From assembly GCF_045348435.1 (NCBI RefSeq), contig NZ_CP157484.1, positions 4,092,001 to 4,156,000 on the forward strand: a DNA stretch of 64,000 bases, read 5' to 3'. The notes under the pieces are model-generated. The model did no database searches and had not been told where the DNA came from. It saw only the letters and a list, made by a program, of their open reading frames with translations. Made by a program: the position numbers and the translations under genes. Positions 9,012 through 19,877 of the stretch are shown piece after piece. Positions within the stretch are counted from its first letter, which is position 1; every line of letters starts with the position of its first letter. Source of the DNA: Alsobacter sp045348435. Its GTDB lineage: Bacteria; Pseudomonadota; Alphaproteobacteria; Rhizobiales; Beijerinckiaceae.

Positions 9012-9628
9012 TGACGCCGCTTCTGACACCAGCCGAGCACGACCGCGTGGCGGCCGCGATCCGGGCGGCCGAGGCCGCGACCGACGCCGAGATCGTCTGC
9101 GTCCTGGCCCGGCGGGCCAGCGACTGGCGCTTCGTGCCGGTCGTCCATGCGGCCGCGGCGGCGCTGCTGCTGCCCTGGGCGCTCGTGTTCCTGACCGCCT
9201 GGAGCGTGCAGCAGATCCTGCTCGCCCAGCTCGCCGTCTTCGCGGCGGTGGCCGCGCTCCTCTTTGCGCCGGCGCTGCGCTACCGCCTGGTGCCCCGGGC
9301 GGCCGCCCGCCGGCGGGCCCATCAGGCGGCGGCCGAGCAGTTCCTGGTGCGCGGCCTCGGCCGCACGGAGGGCCGCACCGGCGTCCTCATCTTCGTGGCC
9401 GTCGCCGAGCGCTACGCCTGCGTGATCCCCGACCAGGCCGTGGCGGCCGTCGTGCCCGCCGAGGTCTGGCGCCGCGCGATCGAATGTCTCACCGACGCGC
9501 TGCGGGCCGGCCGCCCGGCCGACGGGCTCGAAGGGGCCGTGCGCATCTGCGCCGACGCGCTGGAACGGCGCAGCCCGGCCCGTCCGGGCGACCGCAACGA
9601 GCTGCCGGACCGCGTCATCGAGTATTGA
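9011..9628 (+). CDS. Second TPM-domain integral membrane protein
   Basis: The 205-residue product begins MTPLLTPAEHDRVAAAIRAAEAATDAEIV, typical of the short TPM family. It has hydrophobic segments at about 45-63 and 68-90, then a second part of the domain (GRTGVLIFVAVAERYACVIPD). It starts within the stop of the preceding TPM gene, so it is likely translated with it. The lemA-tpm-tpm trio is a recurrent arrangement of unknown function in proteobacteria. It may act in envelope protein quality control, but nothing in the sequence proves this. Confidence 0.85.
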   Translation: MTPLLTPAEHDRVAAAIRAAEAATDAEIVCVLARRASDWRFVPVVHAAAAALLLPWALVFLTAWSVQQILLAQLAVFAAVAALLFAPALRYRLVPRAAARRRAHQAAAEQFLVRGLGRTEGRTGVLIFVAVAERYACVIPDQAVAAVVPAEVWRRAIECLTDALRAGRPADGLEGAVRICADALERRSPARPGDRNELPDRVIEY

Positions 9629-9643
9629 AGGCGAATGCGCGCC

Positions 9644-10387
9644 TTAGAGGCCCGGCCCCTTGGCGGCGCCGAGAATGACGCCCGGGCGCTCGGGCGTTCC
9701 AGTCTGCAGCAGCACCACGTAGCTGTCGGACTCGCGCTGCTGCGCCAGCGAGGCGGCCACCTCGAAGACGCGCGCCTCGCCGTTCCAGGCGCCCACCGGC
9801 ACGAGGCCGCGCGCCACGTTGACGTAGGTGACCGACTTGCCCTTGTTCTCGCCGCGCGTGATCTCCACGTCGCAGCGCTTGCGGATCGGAACCAGATAGA
9901 CGCCGGCCTGCGCGCCGGGCTTTCCGGCCCCGAGCGAGACCCGGATCTTGCCGCCGACCGTCTCGGCCGACACCGCCACCGACATGGCGCCCTTGGCCTT
10001 GGCCGTCGGCTCGGCCGCCTCGACGGCCTGCGAATTGGACCCGATGGCGTGGCTGACGCCGTCGATCACCGCCTGCGGCGTGTAGACCTGCCGATCGCCG
10101 CGCTGTTCGCCATAGCCCTTCTGCCGCGCCGTGAAGGCGTGGTCGGCCAGCGTGTCTTTCCAGCCAAGATAGTCCCAGTAGTCGATGGGCAGCGACATCG
10201 CCACGAGCGAGGGATCGCGCGCGAACTCACCCATCAGCTTGTCGGCCGGCGGGCAGGACGAGCAGCCCTGGCTGGTGAAAAGCTCCACCACGGCGCGGGG
10301 CTGCGGCGCAGGGGCCTGGGCGTGCGAAACCGTGGCCGACAAGACGGCGACGGCTGCACTCAGCGGCAGGCTGTAGGGGCGCGGCAA
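9644..10387 (-). CDS. DUF1223 thioredoxin-like periplasmic protein
   Basis: The 247-residue product has a signal peptide cleaved near SHAQA (about residue 24). A DUF1223 domain follows with VELFTSQGCSSCPPADKLM, containing a CxxC pair in a thioredoxin-like setting. The conserved LPIDYWDYLGWKDTLADHAFTARQ-type segment comes next, and the C-terminal half is beta-rich. It is transcribed in the same direction as acnA and lies 148 bp downstream of it, beyond the acnA terminator. The function is not established; a thiol-redox role is suggested only by the CxxC. Confidence 0.85.
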   Translation of the reverse strand: MPRPYSLPLSAAVAVLSATVSHAQAPAPQPRAVVELFTSQGCSSCPPADKLMGEFARDPSLVAMSLPIDYWDYLGWKDTLADHAFTARQKGYGEQRGDRQVYTPQAVIDGVSHAIGSNSQAVEAAEPTAKAKGAMSVAVSAETVGGKIRVSLGAGKPGAQAGVYLVPIRKRCDVEITRGENKGKSVTYVNVARGLVPVGAWNGEARVFEVAASLAQQRESDSYVVLLQTGTPERPGVILGAAKGPGL

Positions 10388-10472
10388 CGCGGCATCTCCC
10401 GGGCGGCGGACGTGGGCACCCTACGCCTCTCCGCGCGCCGAACAAACTCACGTTGGGTTGAGGTCGATCACG

Positions 10473-10505
10473 AAAAGGGGGCCGCCGGGATGTCCGGCGG
10501 CCCCC
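10473..10505 (-). terminator. Rho-independent terminator of acnA
   Basis: Read on the minus strand, a perfect 12-bp GC stem (arms 10494-10505 and 10477-10488) with a 5-nt loop is followed by TTTT. It lies 31 bp past the acnA stop and separates acnA from the DUF1223 gene. Confidence 0.85.
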
Positions 10506-10535
10506 TCTCGAGCAGGCTAGGCCGCAGGCCTGGTC

Positions 10536-13232
<2,697 letters not shown>

Positions 13233-13423
13233 GGCCTGATCCTCTCGGGGTTCGTGTGGGCGTGCGGCCTCGTTGCGTGGACACGCGCGCCGCCCCGGGA
13301 GTGCCCAGGTCCCCGCGCTGGATGAAGCGCTCGGCGCAGCCGTCGCGCTTATAGATAATTTCCGCGCGACCCGCTACACGAACAAAAGTCGCTGGACACA
13401 CTGATTTCGGGCCCCCGAACCGC

Positions 13424-14044
13424 ATGCGTCTCGTCGTCGAGGACCTTGTCTGTGAACGCTCCGGCCGCCCCGTCTTCTCGGGCGTGAGCTTTGCGGTGGA
13501 CGGCGGCGAGGCGCTGGCCCTGGTCGGGCGCAACGGCGCGGGCAAGTCCAGCCTGCTGCAGATCCTCGCCGGCCTGCTGGACCCGGCCTCCGGCCGCATC
13601 CTGGTGGACGAGGGACACGACGACCGCACGCTGGGCGAGCAGTCCCACTATGTCGGGCATCGCGACGCGCTGAAGCCGTCGCTGACGCCCCACGAGACGC
13701 TGGCCTTCTGGCGCGCCATGCTGGGCGAGCCCGCCTTGAGCCCGGACGAGGCGCTGGAGCGCCTGGGCCTCGACCACGCCGCCGACCTGCCCTGCGCCTA
13801 TCTGTCGGCGGGCCAGCGCCGCCGGCTGGCGCTGGCCCGCCTGCTCGTCTCCGACCGGCCGGTCTGGCTCCTCGACGAGCCGACCTCCGCGCTGGACGCC
13901 GCCTCGCAGGCCGTCTTCGCCGATCTGGTCCGGGGGCACCTCGCCCGGGGCGGCATCGTGCTCGCCGCCACCCACGCGCCGCTCGGCCTCGACGGCGTCG
14001 CCACGCTCCGCATCGGGGCGCCCCCGGCCGGAGCGCACGCGTGA
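13424..14044 (+). CDS. ccmA: Heme exporter ATP-binding protein CcmA
   Basis: CcmA is the ATPase of the CcmABCD complex, which releases holo-CcmE during c-type cytochrome maturation. The 206-residue product has Walker A GRNGAGKSSLL (about 36-46), signature LSAGQRRRLALARL and Walker B VWLLDEPTSALD, followed by the H-loop THAPLG. It is divergent from acnA. Its TGA overlaps the GTG start of ccmB (GTGA), so the two subunits are translationally coupled. Confidence 0.96.
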   Translation: MRLVVEDLVCERSGRPVFSGVSFAVDGGEALALVGRNGAGKSSLLQILAGLLDPASGRILVDEGHDDRTLGEQSHYVGHRDALKPSLTPHETLAFWRAMLGEPALSPDEALERLGLDHAADLPCAYLSAGQRRRLALARLLVSDRPVWLLDEPTSALDAASQAVFADLVRGHLARGGIVLAATHAPLGLDGVATLRIGAPPAGAHA

Positions 14045-14712
14045 CGTCGCCGCTCGCCGCGCTCGCCCTGCGGGAGTTCCGCCTCGCCGCCCGCATCGGC
14101 GGCGGCGGCGCGATGGGCCTCGTGTTCTTCCTCATCCTGGTCACGATGGTGCCCTTCGCGATCGGTCCGGACCTCAACCTGCTCGCCCGCATCGGCCCCG
14201 CTATCCTGTGGATCGCGGCGGCGCTCGCCACCTTGCTGGGCCTCGATCGGCTCTTCCAGGCCGACGCGGAGGACGGCTCGCTCGATCTCCTGCGCATGAG
14301 CGGCACGCCGCTGGAGCTGATCGTGCTGGTGAAGGGCTTCGCCCACTGGGCCGGCACCGGGCTGCCGCTGGCGCTGGCTGCGCCCGTGTTCGGGCTGCTG
14401 CTGGCCTTGACCCCCGACGCGATGGCGGCCGTGTGCGTCACGCTGCTGGTCGGAACGCCCGCGCTGACCTTCATCGGCGCCATCGGGGCCGCGCTGACGG
14501 CCAGCCTGCGGCGGGGCGGACTGGTGCTGTCCATCCTGGTGCTGCCGCTGATGATCCCGGTGCTGATCTTCGGCGTTTCGGCCGCCCACGCGGCGACCGG
14601 CGGGACGGTGCCGTTCCTGACGCCGTTCCTGGTGCTGTGCGGCCTCTCGCTCTTCGCCGTCGTGCTCGGGGCGTTGGCGGCCGCCGCCGCGATCCGGATC
14701 AGCGCAACCTGA
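14041..14712 (+). CDS. ccmB: Heme exporter membrane protein CcmB
   Basis: CcmB is the membrane partner of CcmA. The 223-residue product has the usual length and about six hydrophobic helices, with family motifs GLVFFLILVTMVPFAIGPD near the N-terminus, EDGSLDLLRMSGTPLELIVL in the middle and VLPLMIPVLIFG near the C-terminus. The start is GTG overlapping the ccmA stop. The genes that normally follow in this order (ccmC, ccmD, ccmG) are absent; an oxidase subunit IV gene comes next, 139 bp downstream. Confidence 0.95.
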   Translation: MTSPLAALALREFRLAARIGGGGAMGLVFFLILVTMVPFAIGPDLNLLARIGPAILWIAAALATLLGLDRLFQADAEDGSLDLLRMSGTPLELIVLVKGFAHWAGTGLPLALAAPVFGLLLALTPDAMAAVCVTLLVGTPALTFIGAIGAALTASLRRGGLVLSILVLPLMIPVLIFGVSAAHAATGGTVPFLTPFLVLCGLSLFAVVLGALAAAAAIRISAT

Positions 14713-14851
14713 GCCCGCCCTAAGCTAAAACGATTTAAATTGAAGCTGTTTCCACGCCCGGAACGGCCCTGTCCGATTGCGCGCGGGCGCCGCTTGCGCT
14801 AAACGCGGACAGGGACTTACCCGTCCGGCTTTCGTCTTCCGAGGAAACAAA

Positions 14852-15001
14852 ATGGCTGAACACCACACGGCCCAGGGCGGCCACCCCGCGATGGACTACG
14901 CCGAGCACGAGCGGACCTACGCGCTGTTCGTGTCCCTGGCCAAATACGGCACGATGGTCGCGATCGCGATCGTGGCCGGCATGGCCATCTTCCTTCTCTG
15001 A
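14852..15001 (+). CDS. aa3-type cytochrome c oxidase subunit IV
   Basis: A 49-residue protein with a hydrophilic N-terminus (MAEHHTAQGGHPAMDYAEHE), RTYALFVSLAKYG, and one C-terminal membrane helix (MVAIAIVAGMAIFLL) matches the bacterial aa3-type oxidase subunit IV family, the small single-helix subunit seen in Rhodobacter and Paracoccus oxidase. GAGG lies 8 bases ahead of the ATG. Its position just before pntAA is common in Rhizobiales even though the other oxidase genes lie elsewhere. Confidence 0.9.
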   Translation: MAEHHTAQGGHPAMDYAEHERTYALFVSLAKYGTMVAIAIVAGMAIFLL

Positions 15002-15016
15002 CGTCCTTGCCTTCCC

Positions 15017-15047
15017 GCCGGGCGGCTGACCAGCCGCACTCCCCGGC
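15017..15047 (+). other. Hairpin between oxidase subunit IV and pntAA
   Basis: A 6-bp stem GCGGCT-GACC-AGCCGC is flanked by an outer 5-bp arm pair (GCCGG/CCGGC). There is no T-run, so it is not a canonical terminator. It may stabilise or partly separate the two transcripts. Confidence 0.35.
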
Positions 15048-15106
15048 GTGACTTCACCTCCCCCGCGCGCTCGACTCGGGCGCCGCCCGCCAGCGGAGTT
15101 CCCGCG

Positions 15107-16330
15107 ATGCGCATCGCCGTGATTCAAGAGACCGATCCGAACGAGGATCGCGTCGCCGCCACGCCGGAAACGGTGAAGAAACTCGTGGCTCTCGGCGCGA
15201 CGGTGGCGATCGAGGCCGGCGCTGGGCTCGCCTCCGGCGTCACCGACGCGGAGTACCAAGCCGCCGGGGCCGTGACGGAGCCTTCCGCCGCCGCCGCGCT
15301 CGCCGACGCCGACGTCGTTCTCAAGGTGCGCCGCCCCAACGCCGACGAGGCCCGCGCCATGAAGCGCGGGGCGATCGTGCTGGCCATCATGGACCCCTAC
15401 GGGGCCGACGCGGCGCTGAAGGCCATGGCGGACGCCGGGCTCGCCTCCTTCGCGATGGAGCTGATGCCCCGCATCACCCGCGCCCAGGTGATGGACGTGC
15501 TGTCGTCTCAGGCCAACCTCGCCGGCTACCGCGCCGTGATCGACGGGGCCGCCGAATATGGCCGCGCGCTGCCGATGATGATGACCGCCGCCGGCACCGT
15601 GCCGGCCGCCCGCATCTTCATCATGGGCGTCGGCGTCGCCGGCCTGCAGGCCATCGCGACGGCCCGCCGGCTCGGAGCGGTGGTGACCGCCACCGACGTT
15701 CGGCCCGCCACCAAGGAGCAGGTGGAGTCGCTCGGCGCCAAGTTCCTCGCCGTCGAGGACGAGGAGTTCCTGCAGGCGCAGACGGCAGGCGGCTACGCCA
15801 AGGAGATGTCGAAGGAGTACCAGGCCAAGCAGGCCGCGCTGGTGGCCTCGCACATCGCCAAGCAGGACATCGTGATCACGACGGCGCTGATCCCGGGCCG
15901 CCCTGCGCCGAAGCTCGTCTCCGAGGAGATGATCGCTTCGATGAGGCCCGGCTCCGTGCTGATCGACCTCGCGGTCGAGCGCGGCGGCAACGTCGCCCTG
16001 GCCAAGCCCGGCGAAGTCGTCAGGACGCCCAACGGCGTCAAGATCGTCGGCCATCTCAACGTGCCGGGGCGCCTCGCCGCCACGTCGTCGAGCCTCTACG
16101 CCAAGAACCTCTTCAACTTCCTCGAGACGATGATCGACAAGGGCTCCAAGTCGCTCGCCGTCAAGTGGGACGACGAACTCGTCAAGGCCACCAACCTCAC
16201 CCGCGACGGGGCGGTGGTGCATCCCAATTTCATGCCGAAGACGACGCAGCCGGCGCCGGAGGCCGCTCCGGCCCCCGTCGCGGCGGACGCTGCGCCCGTC
16301 CCACCCGCCCCCGCCGGGCCGATGGCCTGA
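15107..16330 (+). CDS. pntAA: NAD(P) transhydrogenase subunit alpha part 1 (NAD-binding)
   Basis: This is the cytosolic NAD(H)-binding dI component of the proton-translocating transhydrogenase, which drives NADPH formation with the proton gradient. The 407-residue protein starts MRIAVIQETDPNEDRVAATPETV and contains the Rossmann motif GVGVAGLQAIATARRLGAVV at about 170-190. It ends in a Pro/Ala-rich tail with no membrane helices, as expected for the split alpha subunit. A 13-bp gap leads to pntAB and then pntB. Confidence 0.96.
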   Translation: MRIAVIQETDPNEDRVAATPETVKKLVALGATVAIEAGAGLASGVTDAEYQAAGAVTEPSAAAALADADVVLKVRRPNADEARAMKRGAIVLAIMDPYGADAALKAMADAGLASFAMELMPRITRAQVMDVLSSQANLAGYRAVIDGAAEYGRALPMMMTAAGTVPAARIFIMGVGVAGLQAIATARRLGAVVTATDVRPATKEQVESLGAKFLAVEDEEFLQAQTAGGYAKEMSKEYQAKQAALVASHIAKQDIVITTALIPGRPAPKLVSEEMIASMRPGSVLIDLAVERGGNVALAKPGEVVRTPNGVKIVGHLNVPGRLAATSSSLYAKNLFNFLETMIDKGSKSLAVKWDDELVKATNLTRDGAVVHPNFMPKTTQPAPEAAPAPVAADAAPVPPAPAGPMA

Positions 16331-16343
16331 GGAGGACTGAACC

Positions 16344-16793
16344 ATGGCGACCGAATCCCCTGACATCCTCGTCCAGCGCGCCCAGGAGGCCGCCCGCGTC
16401 GCGCGCGCCGCCGCCGAGGCCGCCCAGTCCTACGCCGACCAGGTCGCGACGGCGGCCGGCGCGGCCGCCCATGCGGCGACCGGCGGGGCTCTCGACCCCT
16501 TCGTGTTCCGCCTCGCGATCTTCGTGCTCGCGGTCTTCGTCGGCTACTACGTGGTGTGGTCGGTGACGCCGGCGCTGCATACGCCGCTGATGTCCGTCAC
16601 CAACGCCATCTCGTCCGTCATCGTGGTCGGCGCCTTGCTGGCCGTCGGCGTCGACTCGTCCGGCGTCAACGGCGACGGACCGCTCTGGGCCCGGGTGTTC
16701 GGCTTCATCGCCCTGATCCTCGCCAGCGTGAACATCTTCGGCGGGTTCCTCGTCACCCAGCGCATGCTGGGCATGTACAAGAAAAAGGGCTGA
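16344..16793 (+). CDS. pntAB: NAD(P) transhydrogenase subunit alpha part 2 (membrane)
   Basis: This is the small membrane dIIa component. The 149-residue product has an Ala-rich, probably helical N-terminus (about 1-50), then membrane helices including LDPFVFRLAIFVLAVFVGYYVVW, HTPLMSVTNAISSVIVVGALL and FGFIALILASVNIFGGFLVTQRMLGMYKKK. The last segment is a strong family signature. GAGGAGGAC lies just upstream of the ATG. It sits between pntAA and pntB in the standard order. Confidence 0.95.
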   Translation: MATESPDILVQRAQEAARVARAAAEAAQSYADQVATAAGAAAHAATGGALDPFVFRLAIFVLAVFVGYYVVWSVTPALHTPLMSVTNAISSVIVVGALLAVGVDSSGVNGDGPLWARVFGFIALILASVNIFGGFLVTQRMLGMYKKKG

Positions 16794-16798
16794 GCACG

Positions 16799-18202
16799 AT
16801 GAGCGCCAATCTCGCGGCCCTTCTGTATCTCATCTCCGGCATCCTGTTCATCCTGGCTTTGCGCGGCCTGTCGTCCCCGGCCTCGAGCCGGCAGGGCAAC
16901 CTGTTCGGCATGATCGGCATGGGCATCGCCATGGTGACCACGCTGACGCTCGCGCCGCCCGCGGGCGCGATGGGCTGGCTGCTCGTGCTGCTGGGCCTCG
17001 CCATCGGCGGCGGCGGCGGCGCCGTGGTGGCGCGCCGCATCCCCATGACGGCGATGCCGCAGCTCGTCGCCTTCTTCCACTCGCTGGTCGGCCTGGCGGC
17101 CGTGCTGGTGGCCGCAGGCGCGCTCTACGCCCCGCAGGCCTTCGGCATCGGCCTGCCCGGCCAGATCCACGGCGCCTCGCTGGTGGAGATGTCGCTGGGC
17201 GTGGCCATCGGTGCCATCACCTTCACCGGCTCGGTGATCGCCTTCCTCAAGCTCAACGGCAACATGGGCGGACGCCCGATCATGCTGCCGCAGCGCCACC
17301 TCATCAACGCAGGCCTGGCGGCGCTGCTGCTGCTGCTCATCGTGATCTTCGTCCGGACCGAGTCGCTGGCGGTGTTCTGGCTCATCGCCCTCGTGAGCTT
17401 CGTGCTGGGCGGCCTGATCATCATCCCGATCGGCGGCGCGGACATGCCGGTCGTCGTCTCGATGCTGAACTCCTACTCGGGCTGGGCGGCTGCGGGCATC
17501 GGCTTCACGCTGGGCAACCTGGCGCTGATCATCACCGGCGCGCTGGTGGGCTCCTCGGGCGCGATCCTGTCCTACATCATGTGCAAGGGCATGAACCGCT
17601 CCTTCATCTCGGTGATCCTGGGCGGCTTCGGCGGCGAGCAGGCCGCGGCCGGCGCGGGCGCCAAGGAGACGCGCCCCGTCAAGCAGGGTTCGGCCGACGA
17701 CGCCGCCTTCATGATGAAGAACGCCAGCAAGGTCATCATCGTGCCGGGCTACGGCATGGCGGTGGCCCAGGCGCAGCACGCGCTGCGCGAGATGGCCGAC
17801 AACCTCAAGAAGGAAGGCGTGGAGGTCAAATACGCCATCCACCCGGTGGCGGGCCGCATGCCCGGGCACATGAACGTGCTCCTGGCCGAGGCCAACGTGC
17901 CCTATGACGAGGTCTTCGAGCTGGAGGACATCAACTCCGAGTTCGCCCAGGCCGACGTCGCCTTCGTGATCGGCGCCAATGACGTCACCAATCCGGCCGC
18001 CAAGACGGACCCGACCTCGCCGATCTTCGGCATGCCCATCCTGGATGTCGAGAAGGCCAAGACGGTCCTCTTCATCAAGCGCGGCATGGGTTCCGGCTAC
18101 GCCGGCGTCGAGAACGAGCTGTTCTTCAAGGACAACACGCTGATGCTCTTCGCCGACGCCAAGAAGATGGTGGAAGAGATCAACAAGGCCATGGCGCACT
18201 GA
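16799..18202 (+). CDS. pntB: NAD(P) transhydrogenase subunit beta
   Basis: PntB carries the membrane dIIb and NADP(H)-binding dIII parts of transhydrogenase. From the ATG at 16799 the product is 467 residues. About eight membrane helices occupy roughly the first 270 residues. The dIII domain follows, with the NADP-binding PGYGMAVAQAQHALREMADNL, a segment matching HPVAGRMPGHMNVLLAEA, and the C-terminal KRGMGSGYAGVENELFF. It begins 5 bp after the pntAB stop and ends at a strong intrinsic terminator. Confidence 0.96.
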   Translation: MSANLAALLYLISGILFILALRGLSSPASSRQGNLFGMIGMGIAMVTTLTLAPPAGAMGWLLVLLGLAIGGGGGAVVARRIPMTAMPQLVAFFHSLVGLAAVLVAAGALYAPQAFGIGLPGQIHGASLVEMSLGVAIGAITFTGSVIAFLKLNGNMGGRPIMLPQRHLINAGLAALLLLLIVIFVRTESLAVFWLIALVSFVLGGLIIIPIGGADMPVVVSMLNSYSGWAAAGIGFTLGNLALIITGALVGSSGAILSYIMCKGMNRSFISVILGGFGGEQAAAGAGAKETRPVKQGSADDAAFMMKNASKVIIVPGYGMAVAQAQHALREMADNLKKEGVEVKYAIHPVAGRMPGHMNVLLAEANVPYDEVFELEDINSEFAQADVAFVIGANDVTNPAAKTDPTSPIFGMPILDVEKAKTVLFIKRGMGSGYAGVENELFFKDNTLMLFADAKKMVEEINKAMAH

Positions 18203-18227
18203 GGCGCCGACGGCTGGAAGACAAGCG

Positions 18228-18255
18228 AAAGGCCGGCCATCGCGCCGGCCTTTTT
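18228..18255 (+). terminator. Rho-independent terminator of the pnt operon
   Basis: A 10-bp stem (AAAGGCCGGC paired with GCCGGCCTTT) with a 6-nt loop is followed by a T-run. It lies 25 bp after the pntB stop. Confidence 0.9.
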
Positions 18256-18311
18256 GCTGTCAGGATAGTGATCGGGACGCTCTGACGCTCCAAGAGCGGC
18301 CGGGCCAGCCC

Positions 18312-19193
18312 TCAGAAGAACCCGCCCGCGCTGCGTCCGCCGCCAAGGCGGGAGAGGCCGTCCTTGGCGGCGGCGTTGCTGGCGTCCACCACCAGCGCGC
18401 GCTGGTAGGACTCCGTCGCTTTCGCCTTGTCGCCCAGCTTCTCATAGGCCATTCCGCGGCCGGCCCACGCGTCGGCGCTGCGGTTGTCGACGTTGAGGGC
18501 GGCGTTGAAGTCCTCCGCCGCCTGCTCGTATTTACCGACCGCCATCAGGCTGGTGGCCCGCGCCTGATAGGGCGCTCCCGCGAAGGGATCGCGATCGATC
18601 GCGGCGTCGAAGTCGTTGATCGCCTGCTTGTGCTGGCCCTGGCGCTGATAGATGAGCCCGCGCGCGTGATAGGGCTGCGCCGATTCCGGGCTGAGCCGGA
18701 TCGCCTGCGAAAGGTCGGCGAAGGCCTCGTTGTAATTATTCTGCGCCCGCAGCAGGTTGGCGCGGCCAAGATAGGCGGGGCCGTAATTCGGATCGGCCTG
18801 GATGGCGCGCGAGAAGTCGGCCAGCGCCGCGTCGCCCTTGTTGATTTGCCGGTAGGCCAGGCCGCGGTTGGTGTAGGCCGGCGCAAAGCCCGGATTGATC
18901 TGGACCGCCTTGGTGAAGTCCGCGATGGCGTCCTGGAAACGCCCGGTCTTGGCGTAGGCCGCCCCGCGCGTGTTGTAGGCGCTGGGATCGTTCGGATTGC
19001 GCTGGATGACGTCCGACAGCGACCCGATATTCGTCGCCTGCGCGCCGGACTTGTCCTCGTCCATCTCCGCTACGCCCGCGCCGCTCATGCCCCGGCCCAT
19101 GGTCTCGCATCCGGCGACCGTCAGGGCGACGCCGAGGACGGAGAGGCGGGCGGCTTGCGAGAGCCAGGCGAAGCGAGCGGTCGAGACGGACAT
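18312..19193 (-). CDS. TPR-repeat lipoprotein (NlpI-like)
   Basis: The 293-residue product has a lipoprotein signal ending LTVAGCETM (lipobox Cys). About six tetratricopeptide repeats follow (for example AYNTRGAAYAKTGRFQDAIADFTKAV and AYTNRGLAYRQINKGDAALADFSRAI), then a glycine-rich C-terminus. TPR lipoproteins such as NlpI act as scaffolds for envelope hydrolases; that role is inferred by analogy. I place the start at 19193, where GAAAGG is well spaced; another ATG lies 15 bases upstream. It lies downstream of rpsU but beyond a terminator, so it probably has its own promoter. Confidence 0.88.
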   Translation of the reverse strand: MSVSTARFAWLSQAARLSVLGVALTVAGCETMGRGMSGAGVAEMDEDKSGAQATNIGSLSDVIQRNPNDPSAYNTRGAAYAKTGRFQDAIADFTKAVQINPGFAPAYTNRGLAYRQINKGDAALADFSRAIQADPNYGPAYLGRANLLRAQNNYNEAFADLSQAIRLSPESAQPYHARGLIYQRQGQHKQAINDFDAAIDRDPFAGAPYQARATSLMAVGKYEQAAEDFNAALNVDNRSADAWAGRGMAYEKLGDKAKATESYQRALVVDASNAAAKDGLSRLGGGRSAGGFF

Positions 19194-19396
19194 GACGGGA
19201 CCTTTCATCGTCCTGCGAAGCGAATCAGGGGCCAGCGGGCCACGCGAGCGTCACAGGTCAGGGCAGAATCGAGCGAATGGGTGGCCGGCGCTCGTAAAAA
19301 TCGACTCGGGGGACATGTTCTCAAGGGCCGTTGCAGCCGCACGACACCGGAGCCGGAGGGAGCGAGGGCGTTGGACCGGGCCGGAGGGCAGCCCTG

Positions 19397-19435
19397 AAAA
19401 ACGCGCGGCGCCCTTCGACCGGAGGTCGGGGCGCC
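19397..19435 (-). terminator. Rho-independent terminator of rpsU
   Basis: On the minus strand a GGCGCCC/GGGCGCC stem with an inner GACC/GGTC pairing is followed, after a short GCGCG, by TTTTT. It lies 46 bp past the rpsU stop. Confidence 0.75.
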
Positions 19436-19481
19436 GTCAATTCCGGGTCGGTTCCGCGGCGCAAAAGCGCCGGGAAAGGTC

Positions 19482-19727
19482 TCAGCGCGCAGCGCCGCCG
19501 ACGACCTTCGGCTTGGGAGCCGGCAGCAGACCTTCGCGCTGGGCGCGCTTGCGGGCGAGCTTGCGGGCGCGGCGCACGGCCTCGGCCTTTTCGCGGGCGC
19601 GCTTCTCGGAGGGCTTCTCGTAGTGTCCGCGGAGCTTCATCTCGCGGAAGATGCCCTCGCGCTGCATCTTCTTCTTCAGCGCCTTGAGAGCCTGGTCGAC
19701 ATTGTTGTCACGAACGAGAACCTGCAC
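19482..19727 (-). CDS. rpsU: 30S ribosomal protein bS21
   Basis: bS21 is a small basic protein near the anti-Shine-Dalgarno region of 16S rRNA. The 81-residue product has the family core MQVLVRDNNVDQALKALKKKMQREGIFREMKLRGHYEKPSEKR and a basic C-terminal extension ending PKPKVVGGAAR, typical of alphaproteobacterial forms. It lies downstream of purE-purK on the same strand after a 150-bp gap, and is followed by a terminator. Confidence 0.97.
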   Translation of the reverse strand: MQVLVRDNNVDQALKALKKKMQREGIFREMKLRGHYEKPSEKRAREKAEAVRRARKLARKRAQREGLLPAPKPKVVGGAAR

Positions 19728-19877
19728 GCGTCGTTTTCCCGTGTCTTGATTTGAAAGGGCTTCGGCGCGAGACGCTTGGACGTCTTCGCCGGGATGCGGT
19801 GGATTAACAGAATCACTTAGGCTTGTCCACGCCCGATCTGCTGGAATTTCGGGCGTTCGCCTGGGTTCGGGAACCGA

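Noticed and set aside
13233..13423. A precise acnA or ccmA promoter in the divergent region.
   Set aside because: AT-rich patches such as TTATAGATAATTT are present, but no -35/-10 pair with acceptable spacing stood out.
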